Of a DNA stretch of 64,000 nucleotides, positions 46,101 to 58,493 are shown piece after piece (position 1 is the stretch's first letter; every line of letters starts with the position of its first letter). The DNA comes from Labyrinthula sp. Ha. Lineage: Eukaryota > Sar > Bigyra > Labyrinthulida > Labyrinthulaceae. The stretch spans positions 992,001-1,056,000 of the forward strand of contig JAALGZ010000003.1 of assembly GCA_015227615.1 (NCBI GenBank). Direction: 5' to 3'. The notes beneath the pieces were generated by a model. The model was not told the origin of the DNA. It saw only the letters and a list, made by a program, of their open reading frames with translations, and did not search any database. The position numbers were made by a program, and so were the translations under genes.

Positions 46101-47984
46101 TCCCGAACCCTAGATATGGCCCCTGCCAAAACATTGAATTTTAGTTCGGGGAGCTCGCGGTTTTGATTAAGGGTTTTTAATAGGCTCAAATCCTACTATT
46201 CAAGCAACCATGTGATTCTTGCAAGTAACACTTATTACCTTGACATCAGCGGTTAGGAAACTATATGCCTGATTACAGTTCTTACTACGTGCAATAGTTA
46301 AACTTGCCAAATGACTTGATTCTCAAGCACAGTGTTGAACAAATATAGACGTCAAGTTCATACTCAAAAATGCTCTAAAAAGTTCCAAAGTTTCAACCAA
46401 AATGCTTAGAGAATTTATCGTAGTATAAAGCAACAACTCAATCCAATCGGTACAAGCAAAGTAGAGAAAAGAACCAGTAGAAAATTTTCCTGGTTATTGC
46501 ATCACTTGATATGGTAGATGCAGCGGCCAAGTAAAGAAGACTTAGGTTCACAAAGTATAGAATACTAAGAATTGAAGGAGTTACAGATGCAACATCAATG
46601 TTGAATGATTTTTTAGACAACGTAGTCGCTCGTTGGAAAAAACAAATACTTACTTCGGGAGGTCTGAGCATAATCATGAACACTGTTTGTTAGCTGAATA
46701 CATAGATGGCTAGAGCCATGTCACTGAACTGCGTATCAGTGTCGACTACTAACATTATGGCGACTCCATACAGATTTTCTCTGGGATAACAAGACTTAGG
46801 AGGGAATAATATTCCAGGACTTCAAGTTTTCATGTTCAGTTCTGATAGCACATTCTATGAAAAATAATTTCAGAGGGAATAGTATAATCCTTTGAATAAA
46901 ATATTAAGTTCATAGAGGTTGGTATCAGAAGAAAATGGGATAGAGGACAAAATCCTCAAATTTTGACAGCTCCTCCTAGTATGCACCTTTTCAATAAGTT
47001 CTGCTCTTGATAGATTGTTTAAGGGAAACATAATCTATTCCTCAACATTAATAAAAAAACTTAACACTTGTGTTATTATGAAAATAGATAGAAAAAGATC
47101 GAATAGAACACCTTCAACCTGTTCCATGAAATAGGATCAGTTGATAGTTTGAGGTTTCAATAAGTTGTTGGCCCAGGTTTAAACTTGCCTGCAAACTAGT
47201 AGCAGATGCTGCTGCAGCACATGTAGATTCGGAGGACTTGCCCCAGATGAGCCCGAGGCTAGTATACAAGAAGCTAAAAGTTTCACAGTTAAGTTTTGTG
47301 CTACTTTCCGGATATCATTTTTGACAAATTTGTGTTTGATAGGCTAAGTTTTAGGTTAGAATTTCGAACTAAGACTACTTGGCATTGTGTTAATCAGTGT
47401 TTTCAATATCAAGAAAAAACACCACTAGCATCTGGTCTTCAAATTTGTGGAGAAAAACAACTTCAAGAACCTGATTTAACTATACGAACATGACGAAACA
47501 GAATGACGAAACCTACTTATGGCCATTCGTGTTATTCATATCTGAAGTGGAAAGATTTATTATTATCTTGTCCTCAATAAAGTTGTTCTTATTACTTGCT
47601 CTTTTCAAGTTACGTAGAAAAAACACCTGTATTTTGAGTTAGGAAGTTTGTGTTCTGTCTGGAAATAGTAAATTAGGTTACTAAGATTAATATGTCACAA
47701 TTAACAAGTAGTTTAGGGTTGTTCAGTTGTTGTTCTTCTAAACACATGTTTAGCTATTCGCTTCCAAAGTAATTTGATAGGATTAAACTTTCCACTAAAG
47801 AATAAGGAGGAAAGAATCTTTATGTTACTTTTTATTATTACATTATAGTAAGTTATTCAATACTCCTGTAAATATACCTACTAGTTGCTTAAAGTTAAGT
47901 GTTTCTCTTAACGCGAATATTGTACTCGACTAGTTGATAGTAAATAGTAATGTTAGTATAGAACTGACATTTCCTATCGTCATA
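40150..47984. other. 7.8-kb region without confident genes
   Basis: The best remaining open frames are 40975-41256 plus (93 codons) and 43119-43352 plus (77 codons with an ATG start: MISKQSFVEKIRVLDLLCYR). Neither has a recognisable domain. Slightly G+C-richer patches near 41.5-42.3 kb and 44.8-45.0 kb may be old transposon remains (the second is listed separately). No RNA gene is seen. Confidence 0.4.
44815..45010 (+). mobile_element. Possible Gag-like retroelement relic
   Basis: A short stretch reads ITQYIRGLNDEINPTRIWERV, resembling the 'F..GL...I' core of Gag proteins of LTR retrotransposons, followed by a basic tail. It is an isolated, broken remnant with no visible ends. The assignment rests on this one motif. 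Confidence 0.2.
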
Positions 47985-47991
47985 TCAAAAT

Positions 47992-48169
47992 ATTATCAAT
48001 AATATGATAAAGAATTGATTGATAAGATATTGAAAGTATTTTAATTGATACCAGATCGATAAGAGATAAAATTATGGTAATTATTGCAATACTTTTATGA
48101 AGTTCTCTCATCGATAAGATAAAGAAAATTATCTAGTTAATATAATATTCAAACTGATATTATTGATAA
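47992..48169. promoter_or_regulatory. Cluster of GATAA motifs upstream of the first 7TM gene
   Basis: Seven GATAA and two TTATC cores lie within about 180 bp (near 47992, 48006, 48021, 48058, 48065, 48113, 48118, 48128 and 48165), where fewer than one would be expected from base composition. They lie 130-310 bp before the ATG at 48300. GATA-type or MYB-like (GATAAG) factors are candidate binders; this is inference. The paralogue at 53599 has only a few TTATC motifs upstream. Confidence 0.35.
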
Positions 48170-48299
48170 AGTTTTTTTTACTATAACAATTTTTAAAGAG
48201 AATACATTGGGGTGGACTGTATTATAACTGTATTGATGCTTAATAGAATTGGTAGATCGGAAGAGAACCCCACATGCACAGAAAGCAACTTACAAAACA

Positions 48300-49301
48300 A
48301 TGCGTCTTGGAGAAATATTTGAAGAAGATGAAAATTGTACAGTTCCAGCTATTGAAGTTGGAGGAATATGTAACCAAACAATATTTGAACATAACGAAAG
48401 GTTATTAAAAAGTATACGGTTGTTTCTTTTGGTTGAATACTCTCTTTTAATACTGCTTTTAATCGGCATACTCTTAAAATATCTTCATAAGAGACAATTC
48501 TTTACAAAGAAAGAACGTTTAAGTTACGTTCAGAAAAACAGGAATAAAGTATTTAGTATGCACATTTTGTGTCTACTTTTCTTCAGTATTGGTCTTGGTT
48601 TTCACTTTGTTCATGTTTATTTTAATTGGTTGTTACATTTTGACTTTGACTCATTAGAAGGACGAATTTCTGTTATATCTTGGTTTTTGGGGTCTTCCTT
48701 TGCTTTTATGGGCTTGCTTATCTTCTTCGGAATTCTTAAAGAAGTTCTTGGTATTGCAGGTTTTGATTCAAAACAAGAGAAAAGGTTTAAAATCTTATTC
48801 ATAGCAGTATTTTTTATTCCGATTCTTTTTACTCCAATATTTATATACTTGCTTTTCACTCAATCTCTTAATGTTCTCTCAGTTTATACATTTATGTATA
48901 TCTTATACTTTTTCATTGTAGTTTTATTAATACCTTTAGTCTTTCCTATTTTTAATGTTTATATTAAAAATATGGTTAATTTAGCAGATTCTCTTGAAAA
49001 GAATAAACTTTCCACTCGATCAAATAATCCTTATAGAAGAAATGCAGAAAAAATAAAGGCTTACAAACTTACAATTCAATTTAGCTTACCTATCTTTTTT
49101 CTTAATTTTATCTTATTTGTTTCTCCTCAGTTAACTAAGTTCGAACTTGTTCAAATTTATGGACCGATTTATATTGCACTTGTTAATCAGCCAATATTTC
49201 AAATTATCTCTGTATATACTAAATACGTTTTACCTGGAAAAGATATATGTTATACTGAACCTAGAGAAAAACTAACTGGGCTTAATAGTTTATCTATGTA
49301 A
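48300..49301 (+). CDS. Seven-transmembrane receptor-like orphan protein, copy 1
   Basis: 333 residues from the ATG at 48300, single exon. The alignment with the copy at 53599 starts at this ATG, so upstream open frame is not used. The N-terminus has two N-glycosylation sequons (NCT, NQT) and a conserved Cys pair. Seven hydrophobic segments sit at about 39-62, 86-110, 125-150, 163-187, 191-222, 254-276 and 285-310. A long basic loop between segments 5 and 6 (LEKNKLSTRSNNPYRRNAEK) matches the third cytoplasmic loop of GPCR topology. Segment 7 holds NQPIFQIISVYTKY, loosely like the GPCR NPxxY region. I cannot place it in a named GPCR class. Ligand sensing at the cell surface is inferred from topology only. 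Confidence 0.8.
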   Translation: MRLGEIFEEDENCTVPAIEVGGICNQTIFEHNERLLKSIRLFLLVEYSLLILLLIGILLKYLHKRQFFTKKERLSYVQKNRNKVFSMHILCLLFFSIGLGFHFVHVYFNWLLHFDFDSLEGRISVISWFLGSSFAFMGLLIFFGILKEVLGIAGFDSKQEKRFKILFIAVFFIPILFTPIFIYLLFTQSLNVLSVYTFMYILYFFIVVLLIPLVFPIFNVYIKNMVNLADSLEKNKLSTRSNNPYRRNAEKIKAYKLTIQFSLPIFFLNFILFVSPQLTKFELVQIYGPIYIALVNQPIFQIISVYTKYVLPGKDICYTEPREKLTGLNSLSM

Positions 49302-52300
49302 ATATATCTAACGAGCTTACCTTAGCTTGTACTTTTGTTATCAATCGAAACCTGGTTACCAGTTTAACTTTAGTTCTTTCTTCTGACAAAAATATATATA
49401 TATCCAAAGAGTTTTCCTTTTAGAACAAAATAATAAGAAAGCGAGGTTACTTTAATGCTGCTATTCTTATGACTAAACGGTGAAAATATTGTTAATTGAA
49501 TAAGTTCTAAATTTTTGGAAGCCTTTTCTATCATTGTGAATAAATTGCAACAGATATTACTTAGTTAAAGAAATAAAAGACTTATTGTTCTATATTTATG
49601 AAGTAAAATATTCCGTGAATAAGGCCGTTTAAAAACTGAAGTATTGGATTTATTAGTGTTGTATAGAATATCTGAAGAGTTCTTATCTTAACCTCTTCAG
49701 ATTTCTATGATAAATAAAAAATCATTGTATTCAAGCCTTGATAAACTCTTTTTAATCTATTTTGCACAAGGCTAAAGCTCATATTAACTAAGGTAAAGAG
49801 TTCAATTCTCTTTCAAATATAAAAATTCTTTTTGAGATCTTAGCGTCAAGAAATTGATGAATTTATGATTTGTTTAAATCCAGCCGGAATAGAATCTATG
49901 ATTACATTATTTAAATTAATTATCTCAAGGTTGTATATGGAGGTTTTATCGTGACTGTTTGCGTATCTCTTATAAAAGAAGTTGAACTTTTGCTCATAAA
50001 AGTATACAATTCGCAAAACTTAGAGGGTGTTGAAAAGTAATACCCCATTGGACAAAATAGGGGTTTCTATTGTATTGAGAGTCATGATATTGGTATATTT
50101 GCTTCTATGCTTTATTGGTGGAAAATAGCTTCTCAATCTTTCAAACTAAACTAGAATGGTAGAAAGTTATGTATAAACTTTAGAAATTTGAAGAATATAA
50201 AATCTTTTGCTAAATATAGCATTTTCCGTACTCAACAACTAGGAAAACCTATAAACAGTTACTAATCTAGCTAAAACCTAGTACGATTGGTTTCTATGTT
50301 AAGGTACTATTTCAATATAGAACAGTTCCACTTGTTAGTTTTATCGATATAATTTAGAGTACATTGCTCGGAAAACTATCCAAATTTTTCACCACAAAAT
50401 ACCATTTCAGCTAATACCAGCGAGTCGCTTAAAATTAGAGTTTTCAAGTTTATCTGGATTAAGTTTAAAAGTGAATCTAGAGGTCAGAACTATTCAAATC
50501 TCTTCCTTGCTTTATAAGATAACTTGGATGAACTCGCTTCCCTTGTAAATAGTACATTGGATTTTTTCTTCTACTAGAAGCCTCGCATGGTTTAGCGTAG
50601 AAGAAAAATCCAACCTTTGCAAACTATAGCATATTTGCAAATGGAAGGAAAGCATCATTCTTTTAGATACACCGTTAGCCAATTTTCTGTCACCTTGTGT
50701 GTACTGAGATTCCTTAGGACCTCCCTTCTGTTTACTTTGCTGAGGCAGTTACATTTACATTCCTTAATCACAGTTTGCGCCCTGACTAAAAAGCAATTGA
50801 ATAGCTTATAGAATACTATCTCACTTGTTGCATACCAAACCCAAATATTCATTTTTGATTTACATGTACCATTAAAATTAATACGTAGAAGATTATTTAC
50901 TCTTAATGCAACAATAGATAATGGCTTTGTTTAATCTGTGTGGTATTTTTGTTTCGTGTACGAGCATGTATTTGTATCTCTAGTTACTCTAGGTATATTA
51001 TTATTAGTCTCGCTACAGTGTCCGTAAATGATTAACTCAAATTAGACAATGTGAGTAACAATTTTACTTAATAATAGGATACTCAATTTCTGAAACGGAA
51101 TTGAAGCTAGTCTGCAGAACTAATAAAATCAATTTTGATCAGAAGATCAATACCACTTAGGATCCAAGACTAGGAAACTATTAAAAAAGCCTAATTTAAG
51201 AGTTTCTGCAGTTTATACTTGTGAACCAGAATTCATAAGACTCATTATACTGTTAAATGAATGAAAGACCGAAGGGTTTAAAACCTGCCAGTAGCCCTTC
51301 CTCCAAAAAAATAAAAGTGTATGGGGTAGAACAAGCACCCTGTAGTCATGTGCAGCTTGGTTTGCTTTAGCCTGTGCAAAGTGCCGTGAGATTCCCGTGG
51401 AATAGCTAGAAGGTTACTGAGCGTAAGTAATATAGGATGGATGAATTGTTTAGTATAAGTAAGGTATTTTAAGGGTGTTAGTGGAAGAAGCAGGAGATAA
51501 GAGAGCGGGAGCAAGAATAGTCCAGCTACATTTAGGGGTGGGTGGATATGTTGTATCTGAGAGTTTATTTGTGGGAGAGTCCAGTGGGTGAAACCGGGTT
51601 TTTTGTACATCTTTTTTATCCTGTAGGTTCAGCAGTTTCAGTAGAGTCCGGATGCCCCTGTTTGTTTTGTTTCTCAGTGCCCTGAGGTGGCTTTGGGCCT
51701 ATATATCGTGTACAACTCCAAGTTTTTCATCCGCTACGTTCTTGTCTTCGTGGTTACTAGCTCTTTATAAACACCTACGTGTAAAAATATCTAAATGGCT
51801 GCTAGGTTTTATTTCTCAAAAACATAGAAACTAATGTTGGTGGTAACCGCTCCAATAGAGAAATAGAGATAAAGCCTTTTTTATCAAAGTTGATTGACTG
51901 AGATCAATTCTTACTCTTTTAGGTCATAAAATTAAGCTAGAAAAAAATATTTGCTATTAAATGGAGCTTTATCAACATGACAATAATTCAGCAGACAGTT
52001 AGAAGTATCAAGAGCTTGATGTTACTGAAGTTTAACTGACACAAATTTTGTCAAATTTAATATATCGAGGAAAAACATTAACTCAATGAAGAAATAAAGT
52101 GAAAGGAGTGGATTACTCTGCTTAAAGGAAGGAAAGGGCATATATTCCTGTTTGCACTATATATAGACATTATAAACTTGAGCATGCAGAAAAAGGCGCT
52201 GATGATGTGCTGGTACTAACTATATTGGAAAAACATGACACAATGATGTTTCTTGACGAAAATAAGAAAAACAAAGTTTGCTAAAACCTAGTTTGATAAT

Positions 52301-53598
52301 ACATGTTTGTTACTATTCGATACACATTTTTGTCAGTGCAGAGTGGTTCCTTAGTCATGTTCTCAAGAACAACCGCCACCTAACTTGATATAACCACCTA
52401 TCGAAGAGAACTCTCATTCTCACGCGCAAGATCGAGGTCACCATCAAGCTCTGCTTGTTGTGCTTTACAGGTACCATTAATTACTGCATCATACTCAGTT
52501 ACTTCAAGAAGTTAGGATGAGAAAACCCCAGGAGAAAACCTGGAATCTTCGCAGTAACGTCTCTAGTGCCACTCCTAATTCGGTTACCTACGCCAATTTG
52601 TTTTCAAATTATATTTTTAAGGTTAATTGAACTAGAAATAGAAGAAACAAAACAAATGTAGATTTTACAAATGTGAAGGAACCAGAAAGGTAAGAGGTTG
52701 TAAGGGTTTTTTTCTTTAGACATTAGAACTTTGTAGCGTGTAGCAGGGTATTTATTGAATGGTATTTTCAACTAATATCTCCTTACTTGAGTTTCTTCTC
52801 TAGAGCTATGGTTACACAAGTCTCCTGTACTGTTTTCTTCACTTAAAGCCAGAAGAGCTATTTAATACAATACTGTTATTTAGTCAAATATTATATTTGT
52901 GTTTTTAGGAAGTTAACAATGATTATTGCTGCGCGTAAAATATACGTAAAGCTATGTCTGTGTTTCTAACTATAACTTATAAGAATGGTCGATCAGTTAG
53001 ATATTATCAATTGTTTTTCTTAATTCGTAACTTTGATGAAATAACTTTCTTGTCGCATTAATTTGTGTAATTTATACATAAATATTTCGTGTATCTTATT
53101 ATTTTATTTAACTACCTATTTATATCGAATTAAATCCCAAATGGTTCAATATTAGCATATATAACTTCTGACTCAAACTTTGGATATAATTCAAACTTAT
53201 AATTTATTGATTTCATTATCTCGTTTTCTTTATCTCGTTTTAATAATTCTTGTGGTAGAATAATATGAGAAAACCTAATAAGCGTCTAATTAAAAAAAAT
53301 ATATATATATATAGAAGATTTGGTTGAAGTATCTTTTTCATTCATTATTTCTTTCATAATACATTCACTTTATTGATCTTTGATATTTATCTCTTTTCTT
53401 TCAGTAAATCCATTTTAGTATATAAGACTTTTTATCAAAACCGAGTTCAAAACCAATACATTGATATTGATTTGATTGTTTTATTTTGTATTCGATACAA
53501 TGTGTATTATTATTTACGAATTACAATACGCTATGACTAGATTTTCAAATAGTTAAGAATCTGTAAAAGAACCAACATAAACAAGAAACAAGTTAAAT
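49302..53598. other. Gene-free stretch between the two 7TM paralogues
   Basis: 4.3 kb with no confident gene. The segment 51240-51840 is less A+T-rich and purine-biased on the plus strand, with a 110-codon hydrophobic minus-strand frame (51278-51610) lacking any motif. A (TA)n run occurs near 53300, about 300 bp before the second 7TM gene. Confidence 0.45.
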
Positions 53599-54600
53599 AT
53601 GATACCCGGGCAAATACTTGAAGAAAATGAAAATTGTACACTTCCGAATGTTGAAGTTAATGAAGTATGTAACCAAACTATATTTGAACTCAATGAAAGG
53701 TTAATGGGTAGTGTACGAATGTTTCTCTTGATTGAATATTCTATCATAGTACTGCTTTTACTTGGAATACTTGTGAAATATATTCAAAAGACTCATTTCT
53801 TCCGAAAAAGACGACGACTAAGTTATATTGAAGATAAAAAGAAGAATGTTGCTCTTTTTCACGTAGTATGTTTACTCTGTTTTATTATTGGTGTTTCTCT
53901 TCAGTCCGTCCATATTTATTTAAATTGGATGTTGCAGTTTGAGATTGATTCTATGCAAGCTAAAATTTCAGCTTCTGCTTGGTTTTATGGATCTGCAATT
54001 GGTTTTTGGGGACTTAACCTCTTCTTTGGTGTTTTGAAAGAAGTTCTTGGCTCAGCTGGTTTAAGTCCTTTGGGAAACAAAAGGTTTAATTTATTACTTC
54101 AAGCAGGTTTTGTTATTCCACCTTTATTTACTCCAATATTTTTATATTTTGTTCTTACAGAATCATTTACTCTTCTTTCTCTTTATACTTTTATATATGT
54201 TTTTTATTTTTGTATGGTTATGATATTAATTCCTCTTATGTTCCCAGTGCTCACTGTTTATATTAAAAATATGTTAGATTTAGCAGAAGCTTTAGAAGAA
54301 CATAAAATTTCAAGTCAAAAAAACAATCCATACAGACATAATGCTGAAAAAATAAGAATTTATAAACTTACTTTGCAGCTAAGTGTACCCTTTTTCTTTT
54401 TCAATTTTCTTCTTTTTGTTTCTCCTAGGTTTACAAAATATGAGTTTATTCAATTATATGGACCTATTTATGTAGGTCTTGTTCATCAACCTTTAATACA
54501 GATTATTGGTGTTTATACAAAATATATTTTACCTGGTAGAAAAATATGTTATACTGAAAGTACAGAATCAATAACACCACCAAGAAGTATGTCTATATGA
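53599..54600 (+). CDS. Seven-transmembrane receptor-like orphan protein, copy 2
   Basis: 333 residues, exactly the length of the copy at 48300 and alignable without gaps. More than half the residues are identical by eye. Most conserved are the N-terminal NCT/CNQTIFE block, RLSY after segment 1, FFGVLKEVLG (segment 3 end), TPIFLY (segment 4), MFPVLTVYIKNM (segment 5 end), NNPYRHNAEKI (loop 5-6) and GPIYVGL...YTKYILPG (segment 7). The tail after LPGRKICYTE diverges, as in receptors with variable cytoplasmic tails. Same strand and 4.3 kb apart, the two look like a tandem duplication with subsequent divergence. It begins with ATG at 53599 and ends in TGA. Function as for copy 1 is inferred. Confidence 0.85.
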   Translation: MIPGQILEENENCTLPNVEVNEVCNQTIFELNERLMGSVRMFLLIEYSIIVLLLLGILVKYIQKTHFFRKRRRLSYIEDKKKNVALFHVVCLLCFIIGVSLQSVHIYLNWMLQFEIDSMQAKISASAWFYGSAIGFWGLNLFFGVLKEVLGSAGLSPLGNKRFNLLLQAGFVIPPLFTPIFLYFVLTESFTLLSLYTFIYVFYFCMVMILIPLMFPVLTVYIKNMLDLAEALEEHKISSQKNNPYRHNAEKIRIYKLTLQLSVPFFFFNFLLFVSPRFTKYEFIQLYGPIYVGLVHQPLIQIIGVYTKYILPGRKICYTESTESITPPRSMSI

Positions 54601-57600
54601 GAATAAATCTAATAAAAGTGTTGTTTTGGATAAAATGGATATGGATTTCGAACTTGCCTGAAAAAACTGAAAGAAAATACCGATGAAGAAAACTTCTTTC
54701 CTCAGTATATATATCGTTTTGTACTTGTATTGGATATCTAAATATGTTTTACTTAAGCCTTAGGTGCTAAGAAAAGAAATGGAAAAATTTAGTCTAGTTT
54801 CTCTCATAGTGTGTAATTAAAAGGTGTACTTAATAAGTAATATTTGTAAAATTGTCGCAAGTTTGTGAGTTGCAATAATTCAGACATAGGGAAGAAAGGC
54901 CTAAAATCTAAAGTAGGAGCAATTAAGGGTGTTACCTTTTCTTCTTTGATGCTTTGTATAGCTTATTTAGCAAATTTTAGGCTTAAGTTGTATTTCAAAT
55001 GTTGAAGTGAAACATCTCGATGTTTTCACGGAAATCCTGAGAAGTTAGCCTCACTTGACAAGCATCTGGAATATTTGATGGGGCTTGACAATAATGACGA
55101 AAACAGAACCAATAATTTAGTAATTATTTTGGTATGAATGTTTAACAGCATTTATCCTTCTCAGTTTGTCTTTCTAAAAATCAGAGCTCTATCATCTAAT
55201 CTGGTAACAATAAATGGTAAATGACTATAATCAAGGTGCTTGAATGTAGCTTTGGATTTGAAGCTCTTTCAAATTTTGGTATACAGAATTTTTCAATAGA
55301 ATGGAAAAACTATTTTTATCATTAATAAATCTTTATAGGGCGAGCTCGTTTACTTGCTTTGTCTCCTGCAAATTCTCAAAGCAGTTAGCCTCTCTTATCT
55401 GGCATGTTCGAAAATTGTGTTCATATCAAAATAATGATTTCAAAAAGAAAAAGTAAGTACTGATCTTGAAAATGTTGACTAAGTTTCTGGAAATATCTTG
55501 CCACCCAGAGTTCGTAACTAATCTAAGAAAAGAATTTAATAGCTGAACACTGTGATAGTATTTGTTGAGGCTAGTCTTCCAAAGGCCACTTAAATTGTAT
55601 TTTTCGAATTATTTTATTTCTTAGTCAAACTACCCACGAGTATGAATTAAAACCAGTAAAATCATGAGACAACAACAAAAGATAACATCAAGAAAGAAAA
55701 TTAACAGTTAAATCACATCAGGTAATTGTATATATTCATACACCTCATAGGGGAACTCGCAGAAATGATGTTTAAAATATTTTGAAGCTCTGTGTGATGC
55801 TCGGTATTTGTATTATAGCTAATTCGACACATTCTTTTACACGAGACAATTGAAAAAGGGGATTCTGCAAAGAAATGAAGATAATCACTAGTCAAGTGAA
55901 AGCAAGTACCAGAGGAAGTGGAAGAATAAAAAAATGTTGGGAAATGTTCTAGGATTAACAGTTCTTGTACAAGGCGCAAAACGCAAACCCAACTCAAATG
56001 AAAGAATCCTCAATCCATTTACGGGACATAGGGTAAGTTTTTGTAGGTAATTAAAGTCACTCAGCACCAATAACTGTAGGTTACGTTAAAACAAGGACAT
56101 ATAATTATTAAGTTATCTTCTTTAACTACAGAACAAAAACTTTGCTCTTTCGACTTCTTTTTACAATAAGTAACTTTTGATGTTTCAAATTTAGTTAGAA
56201 AAAGCGCATTCCAACTTTCACACCATACTAAATGCAAGACACAAACTATGAAAGACTTCTACATGCTCAAACTAAACTGCATCTTCTTGACACCGCTTAC
56301 TTAAGATTATATATTCTTTGTATTCACCTTTTGATAGCCGGTGAACTAATGCCCTACGTCTTCGTAATTCCATGGAAATAACATTTCAGGGAATTTCAAT
56401 CATTGTGGCTGCTGTAGATTCATTAAATGATGTCCATATACGTTTTGACGTCCTTTTTTTCACTTCTTGCAACAGAAGAAACTCTTAGCGAGAGTCCACC
56501 TTCGCATTATGGTTTGTAGCTACTTGTATTTTTCCCTTCCACAAACTTTGAGGTATGTGGCCCACAAGCTAAGAGCAGCCTGTATAAAAATGGCATTCCA
56601 AACGCTAGTCTCTAATAGGCTGGTATCTTTGACTCTCATTTCTTTGTGATTCTTAATAATAAAATAATGTAATGCTCGATAGGTTACATGAAGCAATAAT
56701 AAGACTTCTCTCTAGTTGTAACTTTTAGTTCAGGTGTGTTTAGTTTTGTGAAAGCTTAGAAAATGCAGATTTGTATGGAATCTAAATCAATTTTTTAGGA
56801 GAAGGAAATAATTAAGCATGAGAAACTGATTGAATTCTAAGGTTAGGGAATAAAAGTTGTGGCTATACTTACAGCACTCAAGGACATATAGGGTTAGAAC
56901 TATAAAATTTAGTAGAAGAAAGCAGGGAGTGCTATAGATGCAGTAACTATACGTAGACAAGCACTTTGTTGGGAAAATATTCATACTTTCGTTTTAAGCT
57001 TTTCAAATAGGAAACATCTGTAAATCAATTTGGAATGAGATAGTACACTGTATCCTGTTATTTGCACTCTTCTTTTTAAGCTTTTTTTTATCAGATTTCA
57101 ATATTTACAGTCTCAAGCTAAACTTAATGGGTAATGAAACCCTTATATCCAATCTAGACTTCCAAGTTTCGTTTCATGTTCTCCATCGGAGATCTTAAAA
57201 TGAGATTTTTCAGTTCAAAATCAACCCTGATTTCCCTCGTACATAGATCTAAAATAAAAAATGCTAAACTGATGCTTAATTAGCTCTTGCAAACGCAAAA
57301 AAGAGAGAGAGATAAAAGAGTTTGACCCAATGATGATGAATGTGTTGTGTATCGTGAAGCGACATATCTAGCCGTTAGTTTTGAAATACTAGCCGTTGTA
57401 ATATATTTGTTGATAAAAGAAGTTGGGTGAAAGGTGATAAGTTCAGGACTATATATTGAGTCCTTAATCTTTAACACAAGAAACGAAACTTATCTGTTTG
57501 CACCTTTAGCTTATATTGTTGCTCCACAACAGAGTGGAAATAGTAAAATACTCAAAGGCGATTTTTACTGCTGATGCTCATCCAGCAAAGTTTTTTCCAA

Positions 57601-58129
57601 CTTAATCCAAAATAATATTCCGTAACTTTCCGTAATAGTTACAACGTCTTTATCAAATGTATATATATCTAAATAAATTAATCAAATATAGACAAGTAAT
57701 TAAACTTGGATTTAGTAGATTCTCCCAAAGCCCATACTCTTAGTGAATTTCCTCTTTTTCTAGCTATCGCAAATAACGTCTATCATAACTTTATTCCTCT
57801 TAACCAGGGGTACGGAAACACCCAAGGTTAATATGAAAATTTTTACTGTAGATTTAATTCTTCTTCAAATCGCTCATTTCTTCCATTGCAACCAAATCGT
57901 ACCTTCTGTTTTATTGCATTGATGGCTTCACAGAGATTTACGCATCTTTGGTTGTGTATACTGTGTTTAAAGATCTTCAATGGAATAAAAGTAGTTGTGA
58001 ATTCAAAATTTAATTGCTGCAAGAGATTGGTCTCAAGTTTGAAAATAATTCTATTCTAGTGCCATGTTATGATATAACCTTAGACAAAGTGCTTGGAAAT
58101 ACTATACAACCTGATACTATGTCCGTAAT
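54601..58129. other. Gene-free stretch
   Basis: 3.5 kb of A+T-rich sequence; open frames stay under 95 codons and carry no motif. Two TCCGTAA motifs near 57620 echo the cluster at 15.99-16.10 kb. No RNA gene or element end is evident. Confidence 0.45.
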
Positions 58130-58493
58130 TAATGTTGGAAACTGGTCAACATAGTCGTCGCTGAAAAAAAAACCTCGATAACGACATAATGAATTAATAA
58201 AAACTTAATTCTAAAGAAAACTTCTTACTATAAAGAATACTAATACTAATAATTCTACGATGGCAAATATTTTTCCAAGCAACTACATTAATGCAGCATC
58301 ATTTTGCCACTAATATTACAACTTGAAGATCAATGGAATTCTGTGGGTAGTAAATATAATTATAGGCGTGTTTATATTATGCACTTATTGTACATTAAAC
58401 CGCCTCATTGATCTAACATGATTTTAATTAGTTAAAAATTAATACTACTAAGAGAAAGAAATAACCTAGAAAAAAAACTGAAACTGTGATAAC
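58130..58493 (+). repeat. Probable 5' LTR of the ancient element
   Basis: The left boundary is uncertain: TGTTGGAAACTGG near 58134 is a plausible TG start. The last 127 bp align with the right-hand repeat. Confidence 0.4.

Noticed and set aside
48254-48265. AGATCGGAAGAG, the first 12 bases of a common sequencing adapter, just upstream of the first 7TM gene.
   Set aside because: The match stops after 12 bases and the following sequence (AACCCCACATG) is not adapter. The flanks read as continuous genomic DNA, so I treat it as chance.
48249-48299. N-terminal extension of the first 7TM protein (residues before MRLGEIF).
   Set aside because: The extension has no ATG start, and the paralogue at 53599 begins exactly at the position matching the ATG at 48300.
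51278-51610. 110-codon hydrophobic minus-strand frame.
   Set aside because: No domain and no clear membrane-protein layout; the Leu/Pro/His bias follows from the strand-biased island it lies in.
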